A stretch of 64,000 bases of DNA from Pandoraea fibrosis. Lineage in GTDB: Bacteria; Pseudomonadota; Gammaproteobacteria; Burkholderiales; Burkholderiaceae. The translations under genes were made by a program, and so were the position numbers. A model generated the notes under the pieces. It was not told the DNA's origin, ran no database searches, and was given only the letters and a program-made list of their open reading frames with translations. Location: the NCBI RefSeq assembly GCF_000807775.2, contig NZ_CP047385.1, forward strand, positions 1,674,001 through 1,738,000. The letters run 5' to 3'. Each line of letters starts with the position of its first letter. Positions within the stretch are counted from its first letter, which is position 1. Shown here piece by piece: positions 25,631-36,079 of this stretch.

Positions 25631-26907
25631 CCCTTTGGCTGGCCATCGTCGCGGTCGGGCTGACCCTGCGACCGACGCTCACCTCCATCAGCCCGCTGTT
25701 ACCGCAGATCCGAGACGCCACCGGGATGACCTATCCGGTAGCGGCATTGCTCACCTCGCTGCCGGTGCTGGCGATGGGCGCGGGGGCGTTTGCAGCCAAT
25801 GGACTGACACGCCGCTTCGGCGAGCGTCGTGGCGTGTTGCTCGGATTGGCCGCGTTGGCGCTGGCCTGCGGCGCGCGATTCGTGGCCGACGATACCGTGA
25901 CGATGATTGCCACGGCGCTCGCGTCGGGCATGGGCATTGCGATTATTCAGGCGTTGCTGCCCGGCGTGGTGAAGGCGAACTACAGTGCCGCGCGCATGAC
26001 GGCAATGATGGGGCTGTACTCGGCGGCGCTCATGGGCGGTGGTGGACTGGGCGCGGCGGCGAGTCCATGGGTGGCATCCGAAACGGGGGACTGGCGCGTC
26101 GGTCTGGGCATGTGGCTTGCCCTGGTGTGCCTGGCGGCGCTTGCGTGGTGGCGAGCGCCGTTGGCCCGGGCGGCGGCGCATCCGCCTTCCGCGACGATGA
26201 GCGCGGCGGATCTGCGCACCGCGTGCCGCAAGGCGAGCGAGCGGGTCGCGTCGGCGGGCAACGGCGCGCCGTCCATGCTTGAGCTGCTGCGCAAACCTCG
26301 CGCCTGGACGCTTGCCGTCTACTTCGGCCTCATCAACTGCACATACACGACGATGGTCGCGTGGCTGCCACCGTTCTATCAGCAGCACGGCATGAGTGCA
26401 ACGCGCAGTGGGGCGTTGCTCGCCGGACTGACGGCGTGTCAGGTCGTGGCGGCGTTGACACTGCCGTGGTTTGCCCGGCGCAACGTCGACCGTCGACGCT
26501 GGCTGACGCTCGCGCTCGTGGCCACGCTGGGCGGACTGACCGGATTGGTCGTCGCACCGGACGCGGCGGCGTGGATGTGGATCGGCGCCATCGGGTTCGG
26601 GCTGGGCGGTACGTTCTCGCTCGGACTGGTGCTGGCGCTCGATCACCATGCGCACCCGCGCCATGCGGCGGCGCTCGCGGCGTTCATGCAAGGCGTGGGT
26701 TTTTGCATCGCGGCATTGGCGCCGTTCGGTGCCGGCGCGGTGTTGGCGGCGACCGGCAGTTTCGTGCCGTCGTGGATCGGACTCATCGGACTCAACGTCG
26801 CGCTGATTGCCTTGACGTGGCGCTTCGATCCGGCGGGCTATGCGTCGGCGCTAAGCCTTGCACGCGACATACAAGACAGCCGCGGCGGCCGCCATCAGCG
26901 CGCCTGA
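25627..26907 (+). CDS. CynX/NimT-family MFS transporter
   Basis: Encodes 426 residues, twelve helices expected. The N-terminus WLAIVAVGLTLRPTLTSISPLLPQI and GLTRRFGERRGVLLG are typical of the CynX/NimT (cyanate permease-like) branch. A long soluble loop between the halves spans about residues 180-225. Start overlaps the amidohydrolase stop (ATGA). Second transporter in the operon; it could export a product or import an alternative substrate. Confidence 0.86.
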   Translation: MTLWLAIVAVGLTLRPTLTSISPLLPQIRDATGMTYPVAALLTSLPVLAMGAGAFAANGLTRRFGERRGVLLGLAALALACGARFVADDTVTMIATALASGMGIAIIQALLPGVVKANYSAARMTAMMGLYSAALMGGGGLGAAASPWVASETGDWRVGLGMWLALVCLAALAWWRAPLARAAAHPPSATMSAADLRTACRKASERVASAGNGAPSMLELLRKPRAWTLAVYFGLINCTYTTMVAWLPPFYQQHGMSATRSGALLAGLTACQVVAALTLPWFARRNVDRRRWLTLALVATLGGLTGLVVAPDAAAWMWIGAIGFGLGGTFSLGLVLALDHHAHPRHAAALAAFMQGVGFCIAALAPFGAGAVLAATGSFVPSWIGLIGLNVALIALTWRFDPAGYASALSLARDIQDSRGGRHQRA

Positions 26908-26909
26908 TG

Positions 26910-26947
26910 TGCGCAATGCGGGCGGTATCGCGTGCGGGCGTTGCGCA
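26910..26947. terminator. hairpin after the GntR-controlled operon
   Basis: Ten-base arms (tgcgcaatgc and gcgttgcgca) pair with one G-U wobble across an 18-base loop just after the CynX-like stop codon. There is no U-tract, so it may be a weak or Rho-dependent end. Confidence 0.3.
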
Positions 26948-27115
26948 CGCGAGACAGGTCTCCCGCACGCAAAATTCATGCGAGTCCCTACGCAATCCGC
27001 GCTAAGATGATCCATCGTGTGATGTCGCAGCGGGGCTTCGGCGCGAGACCGTTGTTCCCGGCCCGGCCGATAAGGCGCGGGTGGCGGTGTGCTGCCAGAT
27101 ACCAAGGGAGAACGG

Positions 27116-28114
27116 ATGCTCGGAATGTCGCGCAGGGCCGTGGGACGATCGTTTGCGACGATGCTCGTCGCGCTCGGCGCCTGCAGTCTCGGCATCTCCT
27201 TGCTGGCAGCGTTTCCTTCCCCCGCCCTGGCGGCCGATACGATCCCGCCTGCCAAACCGGTGGCGACGCCTGCACCTGCTTCGGCAACCGTGTCAGCTTC
27301 CCCACCGAACGCCACGTCAGGCCCTGCGCCGACCGGCGTCGACCAGCGAGTGCTGCGTAGCGACGGCGGGTACACCTATCTCCATGTCTTCCGACCGTCA
27401 TCCGCCTGTAGTGGGGTGGTCGTGCTCAGTCCCGGCGCGGGTGACGACCGCGACGCGCTGGCGTGGCTCGGTCGGGCGCTCTCCCAATACGGCTGGCTGA
27501 CGCTCACCATGGCCCACAAGGAGAGTGGGCGAGACTCCTTGCGCGATCGCGTGCGCAATGGCGGATTGCGCGACGGAATGCTCGCGCTCATTACGGATCC
27601 CGAAGCGTATGACGACCGGCTCGAAGATGTTGGTGCGGCGCTGCACTGGGCGCGCACGCAGTGCCGGTCCGGGCCGGCGGTCTTTGCGGGGCACTCGATG
27701 GGGGCGATTACCGTGATGATCGAGGCGGGCGCGAAGAACAAGCTCGGGCTCGACAGCGATGACCGTTTCGACGGTTACATTGCACTGTCGCCGCAGGGGC
27801 CGGGGCCGATCTTTCCGGCGGGCGCATGGCATGACATTCACAAGCCCATGTTGCTCGTGACCGGTACACGCGACGCGCCGCTCGACGGGAAATGGCAGAC
27901 GCGCACCGAGCCCTACGCGGACTTGCCCGCCGGGTGTCATTGGCTTGCCGTGGTCGATGGCGCCACGCATTTCAACTTCGCGGGTTTTGGTTACGGGCAC
28001 GGCGACATCGAAGCCAAGGTGCTGCCGCTGATCCAGCGCTTTCTCGACAACCTGCGCTCGCATCGATGCGCGGTGCCCGCGCCGGCGTCCGGCGTAAAGT
28101 TCGACACCAAATAG
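27116..28114 (+). CDS. exported alpha/beta-hydrolase
   Basis: Encodes 332 residues from an ATG with AAGGGAG five bases upstream. A signal peptide (about 1-40, ending ALA) is followed by a Pro/Ala/Thr-rich linker (about 41-75). The hydrolase fold then has VVVLSPGAGDDRD, the nucleophile elbow AGHSMGAI, a TGTRDAPLDG acid region and DGATHFNF for the catalytic His. Probably a periplasmic esterase or dienelactone-hydrolase-like enzyme; no substrate is suggested. A MATE exporter starts 7 bp downstream, so they may be co-transcribed. Confidence 0.82.
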   Translation: MLGMSRRAVGRSFATMLVALGACSLGISLLAAFPSPALAADTIPPAKPVATPAPASATVSASPPNATSGPAPTGVDQRVLRSDGGYTYLHVFRPSSACSGVVVLSPGAGDDRDALAWLGRALSQYGWLTLTMAHKESGRDSLRDRVRNGGLRDGMLALITDPEAYDDRLEDVGAALHWARTQCRSGPAVFAGHSMGAITVMIEAGAKNKLGLDSDDRFDGYIALSPQGPGPIFPAGAWHDIHKPMLLVTGTRDAPLDGKWQTRTEPYADLPAGCHWLAVVDGATHFNFAGFGYGHGDIEAKVLPLIQRFLDNLRSHRCAVPAPASGVKFDTK

Positions 28115-28121
28115 GGCGACC

Positions 28122-29618
28122 ATGGCCGAACAGGACCTCACACGCGGCCCCATCGGCAAGACCTTGTTCTGGTTCTCGTTGCCGGTACTTGGCAGCAACG
28201 TGCTCCAATCGCTCAACGCCTCGATCAATGCCATGTGGATCGGGCACTACCTTGGCGAGTCGGCGTTGACGGCGGCGTCGAACGCCAACATTCTGCTGTT
28301 CTTCCTGCTGGGGGTGGTGTTCGGCATCAGCATGGCGAACACCATTCTGATCGGCCAGTCCATCGGGGCGAAGAATCACGTGCTCACGCAGCGGATCGTG
28401 GGCACGAGCGCGACATTTTTCGTGTTGATGTCGACCGCTGTGGCTGTCTTCGGCTACATCTTCACGCCAGAACTGCTGAGTGCGCTGGGCACGCCGAGCG
28501 ATGCGCGCGCGTTCGCCGTTGCGTATCTGCGCATCATCTTCGTCGCCTTGCCGGTGATGTACTTCTACAACTTCGTGATGATGGCGCTGCGTGGTGCGGG
28601 AGACGCACGAACACCGTTCCGTTTCATGCTGCTCTCGGCGGGGCTGGACGTGGCCCTCAATCCGCTGCTGATTTTCGGCTGGGGACCCGTGCCCCCGTTC
28701 GGCATTGCGGGCTCGGCGGGCGCAACGCTCATTGCGCAGACGATCAGTCTGGCCGCACTCATGTACACGCTATACCGTCGCCGCGATCCCTTGTGGCTGT
28801 CGCGCAAGGACTGGAAGTACCTGCGCATCGATCCGGGTCTGTTGCGACTGATCGTCGTCAAGGGGTTGCCGATGGGGTTGCAGATGGTGGTGATCTCGTC
28901 GTCGGCCATGGTGATGATGGGATTCGTCAACGGGTATGGCTCGCAAACCACGGCGGCTTACGGGGTGGCCTCGCAACTGTGGACATACGTTCAGATGCCG
29001 GCGCTCGCCATTGGGGCGGGGGTGTCGTCGATGGTGGCGCAGAACGTGGGGGCGGGATTATGGGATCGCGTCTCGCGCATTGGGCGCGTGGGCGTCGGAC
29101 TGAACTTCGTCATGACGGGGACGTTGGTCGTGGCCATCCTGCTTTTCAACCGTCAGTTCATGAACGCCTTCCTGCCTGACGATGGCTACGCGATCTCCGT
29201 GGCCAAGCACATCAATGCCGTGGTGGCATGGTCGTTTGTGCTGTTCGGGGTGACCATCGTCCTTTTCGGGGTGGTGAGAGCGACGGGCGCTGTGACGGCG
29301 CCGCTCGTCATCCTGTTCGTCTCGCAGTGGGTGATCCGGTTGCCGTTCGCGTGGCAGATGCAGAAGTCGTGGGGGGCGGAGGCGATCTGGTGGAGCTTCC
29401 CGCTCGGCTTTGCCGTGTCGCTGGTCATGGCGCTCGCGTACTACCGTTGGGGGCGTTGGCGGGGTGTTCGTATGCTGCCCAAGGGTGGCCCACCGGTTAT
29501 CGCCCCATTGGGCGACGGTGTGAATGCGGCCGCCGGACCGCCACCGGCGCCGCTATCGCCGCCGGCGGCGACACCTGCTACGCAGCCTGAGCGCGCGCCG
29601 GACGACCGCCGCCCTTGA
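28122..29618 (+). CDS. MATE-family efflux transporter
   Basis: Encodes 498 residues with twelve membrane helices expected in two similar halves. MATE features: LFWFSLPVLGSNVLQSLNASINAMWIGHYLGE at the start, and GAGDARTPFRFMLLSAGLDVALNPLLIFG in the first half. The C-terminus (about 455-498) is a proline/alanine-rich tail. The family exports cationic drugs or metabolites with Na+ or H+. It follows the exported hydrolase by 7 bp. Confidence 0.9.
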   Translation: MAEQDLTRGPIGKTLFWFSLPVLGSNVLQSLNASINAMWIGHYLGESALTAASNANILLFFLLGVVFGISMANTILIGQSIGAKNHVLTQRIVGTSATFFVLMSTAVAVFGYIFTPELLSALGTPSDARAFAVAYLRIIFVALPVMYFYNFVMMALRGAGDARTPFRFMLLSAGLDVALNPLLIFGWGPVPPFGIAGSAGATLIAQTISLAALMYTLYRRRDPLWLSRKDWKYLRIDPGLLRLIVVKGLPMGLQMVVISSSAMVMMGFVNGYGSQTTAAYGVASQLWTYVQMPALAIGAGVSSMVAQNVGAGLWDRVSRIGRVGVGLNFVMTGTLVVAILLFNRQFMNAFLPDDGYAISVAKHINAVVAWSFVLFGVTIVLFGVVRATGAVTAPLVILFVSQWVIRLPFAWQMQKSWGAEAIWWSFPLGFAVSLVMALAYYRWGRWRGVRMLPKGGPPVIAPLGDGVNAAAGPPPAPLSPPAATPATQPERAPDDRRP

Positions 29619-29655
29619 GCGGCAGGTGGGGGGGACGGGGGGCTGTCAGCCGGCC

Positions 29656-30549
29656 TCAACGCGTGTCGTGTGAAATCCATGTCGCTGCCGATTCCGCGAG
29701 TGCGGTGCGCAGCCATTGCAAGAGTGCCGCGCATGCCGGGTTCGTGTCGAACGGTTCTCGCGCGAGCGCGACATAAGCGGACCCGTCGCGGACAAAGCCG
29801 TGGGGGGCGACGAGGCGTCCGGCGTTGAGTTCGTCGCTCACCATATACACAGAGCCGATGGCGGTTCCCAGCCCGGCGCCTGCAGCCTGCAAGCTCAAAT
29901 AAAAGTGTTCGAACGGTGGTGTTGTCGGCGCGCTTGCGTTGGCGGCTGGCTGTCGGGCGGCGCGTTGCCAGTCCTGCCATGCCCCTGGGCGTGTCCGGGT
30001 ATGGAGTTGCGTGGGGTGGGGCAAATCGAAGGCGGAGGCCAGTCCGACGGGGCCGATCCATTCCTCGGCCAGTGTTTCGGCGACCAGCGTATGTCCCCAG
30101 AAAAAATCATTGCGACGGATAGCAACGTCGACGCCGGCGGAGGCCAGATCGAGGGGGCCGCCAGCCGAGTGGAGATGAAGGGCGATGTCGGGGTGAGACT
30201 GGCCGAAGGCGCCGAGGCGGGGAATGAGCCAGCGCATGGCGAGGGTGGGTTCGCAGGAGACGACGAGCGTGCGCGAGGGGGACGCGGGGCGAAGGTTGGC
30301 GACGGTCGAGGCGAGCTGTTCGAACATTTGCCGGGTGGTGGCGTGGAGGCGTTCACCGGCGGGGGTGAGGAAGACGGCGCGATTCCGGCGTTCGAAAAGC
30401 GGCAGGCCGAGGGCGTCTTCGAGGGTACGAATCTGGCGACTGACGGCCCCGTGGGTCACGAACAGGCGGTCGGCGGCGCGGGCGAAGCTGAGTTCGTTGG
30501 CGGCGACGTCGAAGACGTGGAGGGCGTTGAGTGGCAGCGATCGATTCAT
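29656..30549 (-). CDS. LysR-family regulator, GcvA-like
   Basis: Encodes 297 residues from the ATG giving MNRSLPLNALHVFDVAANELSFARAADRLFVTHGAVSRQIRTLE, the GcvA-type N-terminus; an upstream start at 30582 adds 11 residues. The substrate domain covers about 90-290. It is divergent from the LysE-type exporter with a 226-bp gap containing a very strong hairpin, and is the likely controller of that exporter. Confidence 0.88.
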   Translation of the reverse strand: MNRSLPLNALHVFDVAANELSFARAADRLFVTHGAVSRQIRTLEDALGLPLFERRNRAVFLTPAGERLHATTRQMFEQLASTVANLRPASPSRTLVVSCEPTLAMRWLIPRLGAFGQSHPDIALHLHSAGGPLDLASAGVDVAIRRNDFFWGHTLVAETLAEEWIGPVGLASAFDLPHPTQLHTRTRPGAWQDWQRAARQPAANASAPTTPPFEHFYLSLQAAGAGLGTAIGSVYMVSDELNAGRLVAPHGFVRDGSAYVALAREPFDTNPACAALLQWLRTALAESAATWISHDTR

Positions 30550-30669
30550 GGGTGAGAAATTATCACGAATCACCGTGCACAAAGATCGTTTTTAAGGACA
30601 AAAAAATCCCCGGAAAATAGCAAAAAACGGGGGCGCAATAAGCAAGACAGTGCCCGAATAGCCAAATGA

Positions 30670-30740
30670 GACGGATCGGGGCCCTGTTCTGCCGCGAGTT
30701 GGGTCTATGTCTGAGTGGCGGAACAGGGCCCCGGTCCGTC
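30670..30740 (+). promoter_or_regulatory. long hairpin in the lysE-type leader
   Basis: Arms 30670-30695 and 30718-30740 pair over about 20 bp (GACGGA-CGGGGCCCTGTTC core), with one T that would form a U-G wobble in RNA, plus a small bulge and three more pairs. The loop is 22 bases. It ends 35 bp before the exporter ATG and just before its Shine-Dalgarno (AAGGTGAG, 30760-30767). It could be a leader RNA switch, attenuator or operator; no U-tract follows. Confidence 0.6.
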
Positions 30741-30775
30741 GGGGCGGTAATCGGAAAATAAGGTGAGCAAAAGTC

Positions 30776-31450
30776 ATGCAAGAGTTACTCGCAGTAATGA
30801 CGATCACGATATTGGCGGTGATCAGCCCGGGCGCAGATTTCGCGATGGTGACGAGAGCGAGTTGGCGGCATGGTCGGCGGGCGGGATTATGGTCGGCGGT
30901 GGGGATTGCGGCGGGGGTGCAGGTTCACGTTCTGTACACGCTGGTGGGTGTGGGGTTATTGATCACGCAAGTGCCGTGGCTCTTCACGTTGATCAAGTGG
31001 ATAGGCGCGGCGTACTTGATGTACATCGGTTGGCGGACATGGACGGATCGTTCGCCGGTGGCCGATGTGATGGCGGAGCGCGTGGATGCGGTGGCGGGCG
31101 GGGCCATGTCGGACAGGCGTGAGCCGAACGCATCCGAGCGCGCCCCGTGGCAGGAAGCGGTGAGTGCCTTCCGAACGGGCTTCTTCACTAACGCCTTGAA
31201 TCCGAAGACCACGTTATTCGTGGTGAGCACGTTCACGCAGATTATTCATCCGGGGACGGGATGGGCGCTTGGGCTGGCGTATGGCGCGTTCATGTCGTTT
31301 GCGCACTGGGTGTGGTTCAGTCTTGTCGCGCTGGGATTCTCGGCGGGCTGGATGCGCGCGGCGATGGTACGACGACAGCATATTGTTCGACGCACCATCG
31401 GTGGGGCGCTTATCACGCTTGGCGGATTGTTGGCGTTGGCGAACCGATAA
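30776..31450 (+). CDS. LysE/RhtB-family amino-acid exporter
   Basis: Encodes 224 residues with AAGGTGAG eight bases upstream. Six helices are expected. The family motif near the start is ISPGADFAMVTRASWRHGRRAG, and the middle has FRTGFFTNALNPKTTLFVVS. Members export lysine, threonine, homoserine or related molecules. The variable loop (about 85-125) is long and charged. It is divergent from a GcvA-like LysR gene and preceded by a strong hairpin. Confidence 0.88.
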   Translation: MQELLAVMTITILAVISPGADFAMVTRASWRHGRRAGLWSAVGIAAGVQVHVLYTLVGVGLLITQVPWLFTLIKWIGAAYLMYIGWRTWTDRSPVADVMAERVDAVAGGAMSDRREPNASERAPWQEAVSAFRTGFFTNALNPKTTLFVVSTFTQIIHPGTGWALGLAYGAFMSFAHWVWFSLVALGFSAGWMRAAMVRRQHIVRRTIGGALITLGGLLALANR

Positions 31451-31764
31451 GCGCTTCGTCGGACAAGAGAAGAAGAATCCACCTCCGAATGGCGCAAAAA
31501 TGGCGTGAAAATGACTTGAGGATGACCCGAACCGGGCTGAAAAGGGAGTGAAACCTTTCCATTTTGCCCATTGGTCACAAATAGTCACAAATTTATGACT
31601 CCCGGGGAGCGGCGTCCCAGCGGACGATTGGGGTAATGTGAGTGCCCGCTTCGAAGGTTTTGCCGATGCATCTTTAGTCAATCGGTGAATGAACGGGTAA
31701 AATTGCGCGTTCGGCGCACGCTGACTGCGGTCAGTACGCGCGTTACACGCTATCCCCACTGCCG
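31451..31764. other. 314-bp gap before opgG with a dyad element
   Basis: No gene is seen. At 31574-31592 the nine bases GTCACAAAT occur twice, ten bases apart. The second copy forms part of a near-palindrome AGTCACAAATTTATGACT at 31583-31600 (16 of 18 positions symmetric). This region is AT-rich and likely contains regulatory sites for opgGH; no consensus promoter is clear, though TAAAAT near 31697 is a possible -10. Confidence 0.45.
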
Positions 31765-33318
31765 ATGGAATTCCTGCCCAACGCGGTTCCCCGCATGATT
31801 TCCCACCGTGCTGTGCGCCTGGCGCTCGCCAGTGTGCTGAGTCTTTGCGCGCTCGTCAGCGGCACCGCGCATGCTTTCTCGTTCGATGATGTCGCCAAAC
31901 AGGCGCGCACACTTGCGAACAGCCGCTACAAGCCGAAAGACCCGAATCTGCCCAAAGAGCTGCAGAGCCTCAGTTACGACCGCTATCGCAATATTCGCTT
32001 CAAGCCCGAGAAGGCCTTGTGGCGTGCGCAGAAGCTGCCGTTCGAGCTGATGTTCTTCCACGAAGGTTCGTACTACGACCGCCCGGTCAAGATCAACGAA
32101 CTCTCGGGCAACACCGTGCGCGAGTTGCGCTATAGCCCCGACATGTTCGATTTCGGCGCGCTCAAAGTCGATCCGAAGCAACTGCGCGGTCTGGGCTTCG
32201 CGGGATTCCGCGTCCACTTCTCGGTCAACACGCCCAAGTACAAAGACGAAGTGATGGTGTTCCTCGGCGCGAGCTACTTCCGCGCGCTGGGCAAGAACCA
32301 GACATACGGTCTGTCTGCGCGCGGGCTGGCGCTCGACACCGCGCTCAATTCCGGCGAAGAGTTTCCGCGCTTCACCGAATTCTGGATTCAACGTCCGGCC
32401 CCCGGCGCCAAAGAGCTGACGATCTACGCGTTGCTCGATTCGCCGCGCGCCACCGGTGCGTATCGCTTCACCTTGCGTCCCGGCGTGGACACCACCGTCG
32501 ATGTGAAGGCCGAATTGTTCCTGCGCGAGAACGTGACCAAGCTGGGCATTGCACCGCTCACCAGCATGTTCTTCTTCGGCGAGAACCAGCCGGCAGCCGT
32601 GGCCGACTATCGTCCGGAAGTGCACGACTCCGACGGTCTCTCGATCCAGTCGGGCACCGGCGAATGGATCTGGCGTCCGCTCGTCAATCCCAAGCGTTTG
32701 CTCGTGTCGTCGTTCTCGTTGTCCAATCCGGCCGGCTTCGGACTGGTGCAACGCGACCGGGACTTCAGCAACTATCAGGATCTCGAAGATCACTACGAAC
32801 TGCGCCCGAGCGCCTGGGTCGAGCCTAAGGGCAAGTGGGGGCAGGGCCGAGTGGAGTTGGTGCAAATCCCGACGCCCGACGAGACCAACGATAATATCGT
32901 CGCGTATTGGGTGCCCGACGCGCCACCCAAGCCCAAACAACCGTATTCGCTCGAATACCGGCTGTCGTGGCAAAAAGATAACGACAAGCGCCCGCCGATG
33001 GCGTGGGTGTCGCAAAGCCGGCGTGGGCACGGCTACCGGGGAAAACCAGACGACAGTCTGCTGTTTGCGCTCGACTTCGAAGGCCCGGCGCTCAAGAAAC
33101 TGCCGGACGACGCCAAGGTCGAAGGGAACGTGTCCATCGACGGCAATGGCAAGATCCTGGAAGTGCAGACACAGCGCAATGACGTCACGGGAGGCTATCG
33201 CGTCATGCTCCGCATGCGCCGCCTCGATTCCGAGAAACCCGTCGAAATGCGCGCTTACCTGCGCAACGGCAGTAACACCCTATCCGAAACGTGGAGCTAC
33301 CTGTTACCCCCCGAGTGA
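31765..33318 (+). CDS. opgG: glucan biosynthesis protein G (periplasmic)
   Basis: Encodes 517 residues from the first ATG; an ATG at 31795 removes ten residues and gives a cleaner signal peptide ([18 protein letters not shown]...AHA), so either is possible. The mature protein has the MdoG beta-rich fold, with [14 protein letters not shown] at the start and the [21 protein letters not shown] stretch conserved in OpgG. It works in the periplasm on osmoregulated periplasmic glucans, helping branch or shape the beta-1,2-linked backbone. The next gene, opgH, overlaps its end. Confidence 0.92.
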   Translation: MEFLPNAVPRMISHRAVRLALASVLSLCALVSGTAHAFSFDDVAKQARTLANSRYKPKDPNLPKELQSLSYDRYRNIRFKPEKALWRAQKLPFELMFFHEGSYYDRPVKINELSGNTVRELRYSPDMFDFGALKVDPKQLRGLGFAGFRVHFSVNTPKYKDEVMVFLGASYFRALGKNQTYGLSARGLALDTALNSGEEFPRFTEFWIQRPAPGAKELTIYALLDSPRATGAYRFTLRPGVDTTVDVKAELFLRENVTKLGIAPLTSMFFFGENQPAAVADYRPEVHDSDGLSIQSGTGEWIWRPLVNPKRLLVSSFSLSNPAGFGLVQRDRDFSNYQDLEDHYELRPSAWVEPKGKWGQGRVELVQIPTPDETNDNIVAYWVPDAPPKPKQPYSLEYRLSWQKDNDKRPPMAWVSQSRRGHGYRGKPDDSLLFALDFEGPALKKLPDDAKVEGNVSIDGNGKILEVQTQRNDVTGGYRVMLRMRRLDSEKPVEMRAYLRNGSNTLSETWSYLLPPE

Positions 33319-36002
33319 GCGACCGCTCCGACATTCCGGTCGACGAGCTTTACGTCGACCGGTTGCCCCTGCCCGCCGAGAAACGTCGCGCGCTGCTTGC
33401 ACAAGCGCAGCGCGACGGCGGCGATTCGCTCGACGTTCTCACCCGCTTGCAGCGACTGCTCGCCACGCGTGTCACGAACGGCACGGGCGACGCGTTGCCG
33501 TCGACGGACGATACGTCCAATACGTCTGGCGGGGTCGATACCTCCGATACCTCCGATACCTCTGATACCGCAGAGGCTTCCGGTACGTTGGCGGATGCCG
33601 GCGATGTGACCGCGCCAAGCTACGCTTCAACCGCGTCCTCCGCCGTGACGGCCACCGTGTGGCATCCGCACGATATCGCCGAGATCGAATCCGACAGCGA
33701 CGCTGTGCTCGCCTCGCAACCGGTGCGTCTCGCGATCACCGAGGGCGGATCGCTGGCGGCGGCTGCCGGATTGAAGGAAGTCCGCGGCGTGCAGACATTG
33801 CGCATCGCACCGCCGGTGCGCCGCGCATCGCTGATTCCGCGTGCCTGGTCCCTCAATCCGCTCACGCGGTTGTGGCGCAAGCTGATCGGCCGCAAAGACC
33901 CCGACCCGCTCGTGCGCGACGCGCCCGATCCCAAGGGCAAGTGGTCGCAGGCCGGTCGCCGCCGTCGCTGGATGCTGCTCACGCTGATGATTGCGCAGAC
34001 GGCGCTGGCCACGCACTTCATGGCCTCCGTGCTGCCGTATCACGGTGCCGATCCGCTCGAATTCTCCGTGCTGGTGCTGTTCGTGCTGCTCTTCGGCTGG
34101 GTCTCCGCCGGATTCTGGACGGCGATCTTCGGCTTCTTCGTTCTGCTGTTCGGTGGCGAGCGCCACATGATCTCGAAGATGGCGGCGGGCGATGCCCCCA
34201 TCGAGCCCGACGCACGAACCGCCATCGTCATGCCGATCTGCAACGAAGACGTCGGCCGCGTGTTCGCCGGATTGCGCGCGACCTATGAGTCGCTGGCGAA
34301 GACCGATTCGCTCGAGCGCTTCGACTTCTTCATCCTGTCCGATTCGAACGAGGCCGATAACTGCACGGCCGAAGTCGACGCATGGCAGGCGTTGTGCCGC
34401 GAGGTCGGTGGCTTCGGCCGCATCTTCTACCGTCGGCGCCAGCGTCGCGTGAAGCGCAAGAGCGGCAATCTCGACGACTTCTGCCGCCGCTGGGGGAGCG
34501 ATTATCGCTACATGATCGTGCTCGACGCGGACAGCGTGATGAGCGGTGAGTGTCTGACGAAACTCGTGCGCATGATGGAAGCGCATCCGAGCGCCGGATT
34601 GATTCAGACTGCACCGCTCGCGGCCGGTCGCGAAACGTTCTATGCCCGCCTGCAACAATTCGCCGGTCGTGTGTATGGCCCGTTGTTCACCGCGGGCCTG
34701 CACTACTGGCAGTTGGGCGAATCGCATTACTGGGGCCACAACGCGATCATTCGTCTGAAGCCCTTCATGGAACATTGCGCGCTCGCCCCGTTGCCGGGCA
34801 AGGGCGTGATGTCCGGCGCGATTCTCTCGCACGACTTCGTCGAGGCGGCGCTCATGCGGCGTGCAGGATGGGGCGTCTGGATTGCCTACGACCTGCCGGG
34901 CAGCTACGAAGAAATGCCGCCGAACCTGCTCGACGAACTCAAGCGCGACCGACGCTGGTGCCAGGGCAACCTGATGAACTTCCGCCTGTTCCTGGCCGAA
35001 GGCATGCATCCGGTGCATCGGGCAGTGTTCGTCACGGGCGCGATGGCCTATGTCTCCGCACCGCTATGGTTCATCTTCCTGATCCTCTCGACGTGCCTGC
35101 TCGCCAAGCACACGCTGGTCGTGCCCGAGTACTTCACCACGCCGCGTCAGCTATTCCCGGTCTGGCCCGAATGGCACCCTGAGCGAGCGCTGGCGCTGTT
35201 CTCGGCAACGGCGACACTCCTCTTCCTGCCGAAGATCCTTGCGGTGCTGCTGATCTGGGTGAAGGGCGCCAAGCGTTTCGGCGGCGCGTTCGCGGTCACG
35301 GTGAGCATGTTCATCGAGATGGTGTTCTCCGCTGTGCTCGCACCCGTGCGGATGCTGTTTCACACGCAGTTCGTGCTCGCCGCGCTGACGGGAATTGCCA
35401 TTCAATGGAAGTCGCCGCCGCGTGAAGACGCCGAGACGCACTGGGGCGAAGCGATTCGCCGTCACGGTTTGCAAACGTTGATCGGGTTAGGGTGGGGCGG
35501 TGTCGTCTATTGGCTCAACCCGGATTTCATCTGGTGGCTGATGCCGATCGTCGGCTCGATGATGATTTCGATTCCCGTCTCCGTGTTCTCCAGCCGCGTG
35601 TCGCTCGGACGCGGCCTCAAGCGTGCCCGTCTGTTCCTGATTCCGGAAGAGTCGTGGCCGCCGAAAGAGCTGCGCATGACGGAGAAGTACACCGACGAAG
35701 CGGCCAAGCGTATCGACTTTGTCGACGCGGTGATCGATCCGATGGCCAATGCGCTGATGGCGGCGAGTGTGGTGCCCACCCTCGACGATGCGAAGCGCGA
35801 CGCCGTGCGTGCCGGCCGTGTCGAGACTGCGCTGCTCAAGGGGCCGGCCAAGCTCACGAACACGCAGAAGTGGGAGTTGCTCAACGATCCGCGAGCCCTC
35901 GCCGCACTGCATTTGCTCGTGTGGACCGACCCGCGTGCCCATCGCGATTGGCGCGATGCGCGCGCCAACGGACTGTCGCAAGGCTTTCTCGCGTCGGCCT
36001 GA
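33291..36002 (+). CDS. opgH: glucan glucosyltransferase H
   Basis: Encodes 903 residues from a GTG overlapping opgG; a GTG at 33315 that overlaps the opgG stop as GTGA is an equally good start. The N-terminal cytosolic region contains a DTS-DTS-DTS tandem repeat at about residues 83-93. Membrane helices flank a large GT2 catalytic domain with [29 protein letters not shown] and RRWCQGN. It polymerises glucose from UDP-glucose across the inner membrane for OpgG. In some bacteria OpgH also affects cell size; no evidence for that is visible here. Confidence 0.92.
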   Translation: MELPVTPRVSDRSDIPVDELYVDRLPLPAEKRRALLAQAQRDGGDSLDVLTRLQRLLATRVTNGTGDALPSTDDTSNTSGGVDTSDTSDTSDTAEASGTLADAGDVTAPSYASTASSAVTATVWHPHDIAEIESDSDAVLASQPVRLAITEGGSLAAAAGLKEVRGVQTLRIAPPVRRASLIPRAWSLNPLTRLWRKLIGRKDPDPLVRDAPDPKGKWSQAGRRRRWMLLTLMIAQTALATHFMASVLPYHGADPLEFSVLVLFVLLFGWVSAGFWTAIFGFFVLLFGGERHMISKMAAGDAPIEPDARTAIVMPICNEDVGRVFAGLRATYESLAKTDSLERFDFFILSDSNEADNCTAEVDAWQALCREVGGFGRIFYRRRQRRVKRKSGNLDDFCRRWGSDYRYMIVLDADSVMSGECLTKLVRMMEAHPSAGLIQTAPLAAGRETFYARLQQFAGRVYGPLFTAGLHYWQLGESHYWGHNAIIRLKPFMEHCALAPLPGKGVMSGAILSHDFVEAALMRRAGWGVWIAYDLPGSYEEMPPNLLDELKRDRRWCQGNLMNFRLFLAEGMHPVHRAVFVTGAMAYVSAPLWFIFLILSTCLLAKHTLVVPEYFTTPRQLFPVWPEWHPERALALFSATATLLFLPKILAVLLIWVKGAKRFGGAFAVTVSMFIEMVFSAVLAPVRMLFHTQFVLAALTGIAIQWKSPPREDAETHWGEAIRRHGLQTLIGLGWGGVVYWLNPDFIWWLMPIVGSMMISIPVSVFSSRVSLGRGLKRARLFLIPEESWPPKELRMTEKYTDEAAKRIDFVDAVIDPMANALMAASVVPTLDDAKRDAVRAGRVETALLKGPAKLTNTQKWELLNDPRALAALHLLVWTDPRAHRDWRDARANGLSQGFLASA
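33537..33569 (+). repeat. 9-bp tandem repeat inside opgH
   Basis: Three and two-thirds copies of gatacctcc (last with one change) run in frame and encode DTS repeats in the cytosolic N-terminal region of OpgH. Copy changes would be in frame, so length could vary between strains without breaking the gene. Confidence 0.8.
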
Positions 36003-36079
36003 CCGGGCACGGGCTTCGGGGGGAGGCCCCCGGTAAGCGACTTCGGTACGCCCATGGCTTGCGGGCTCGCGCAATGAAA

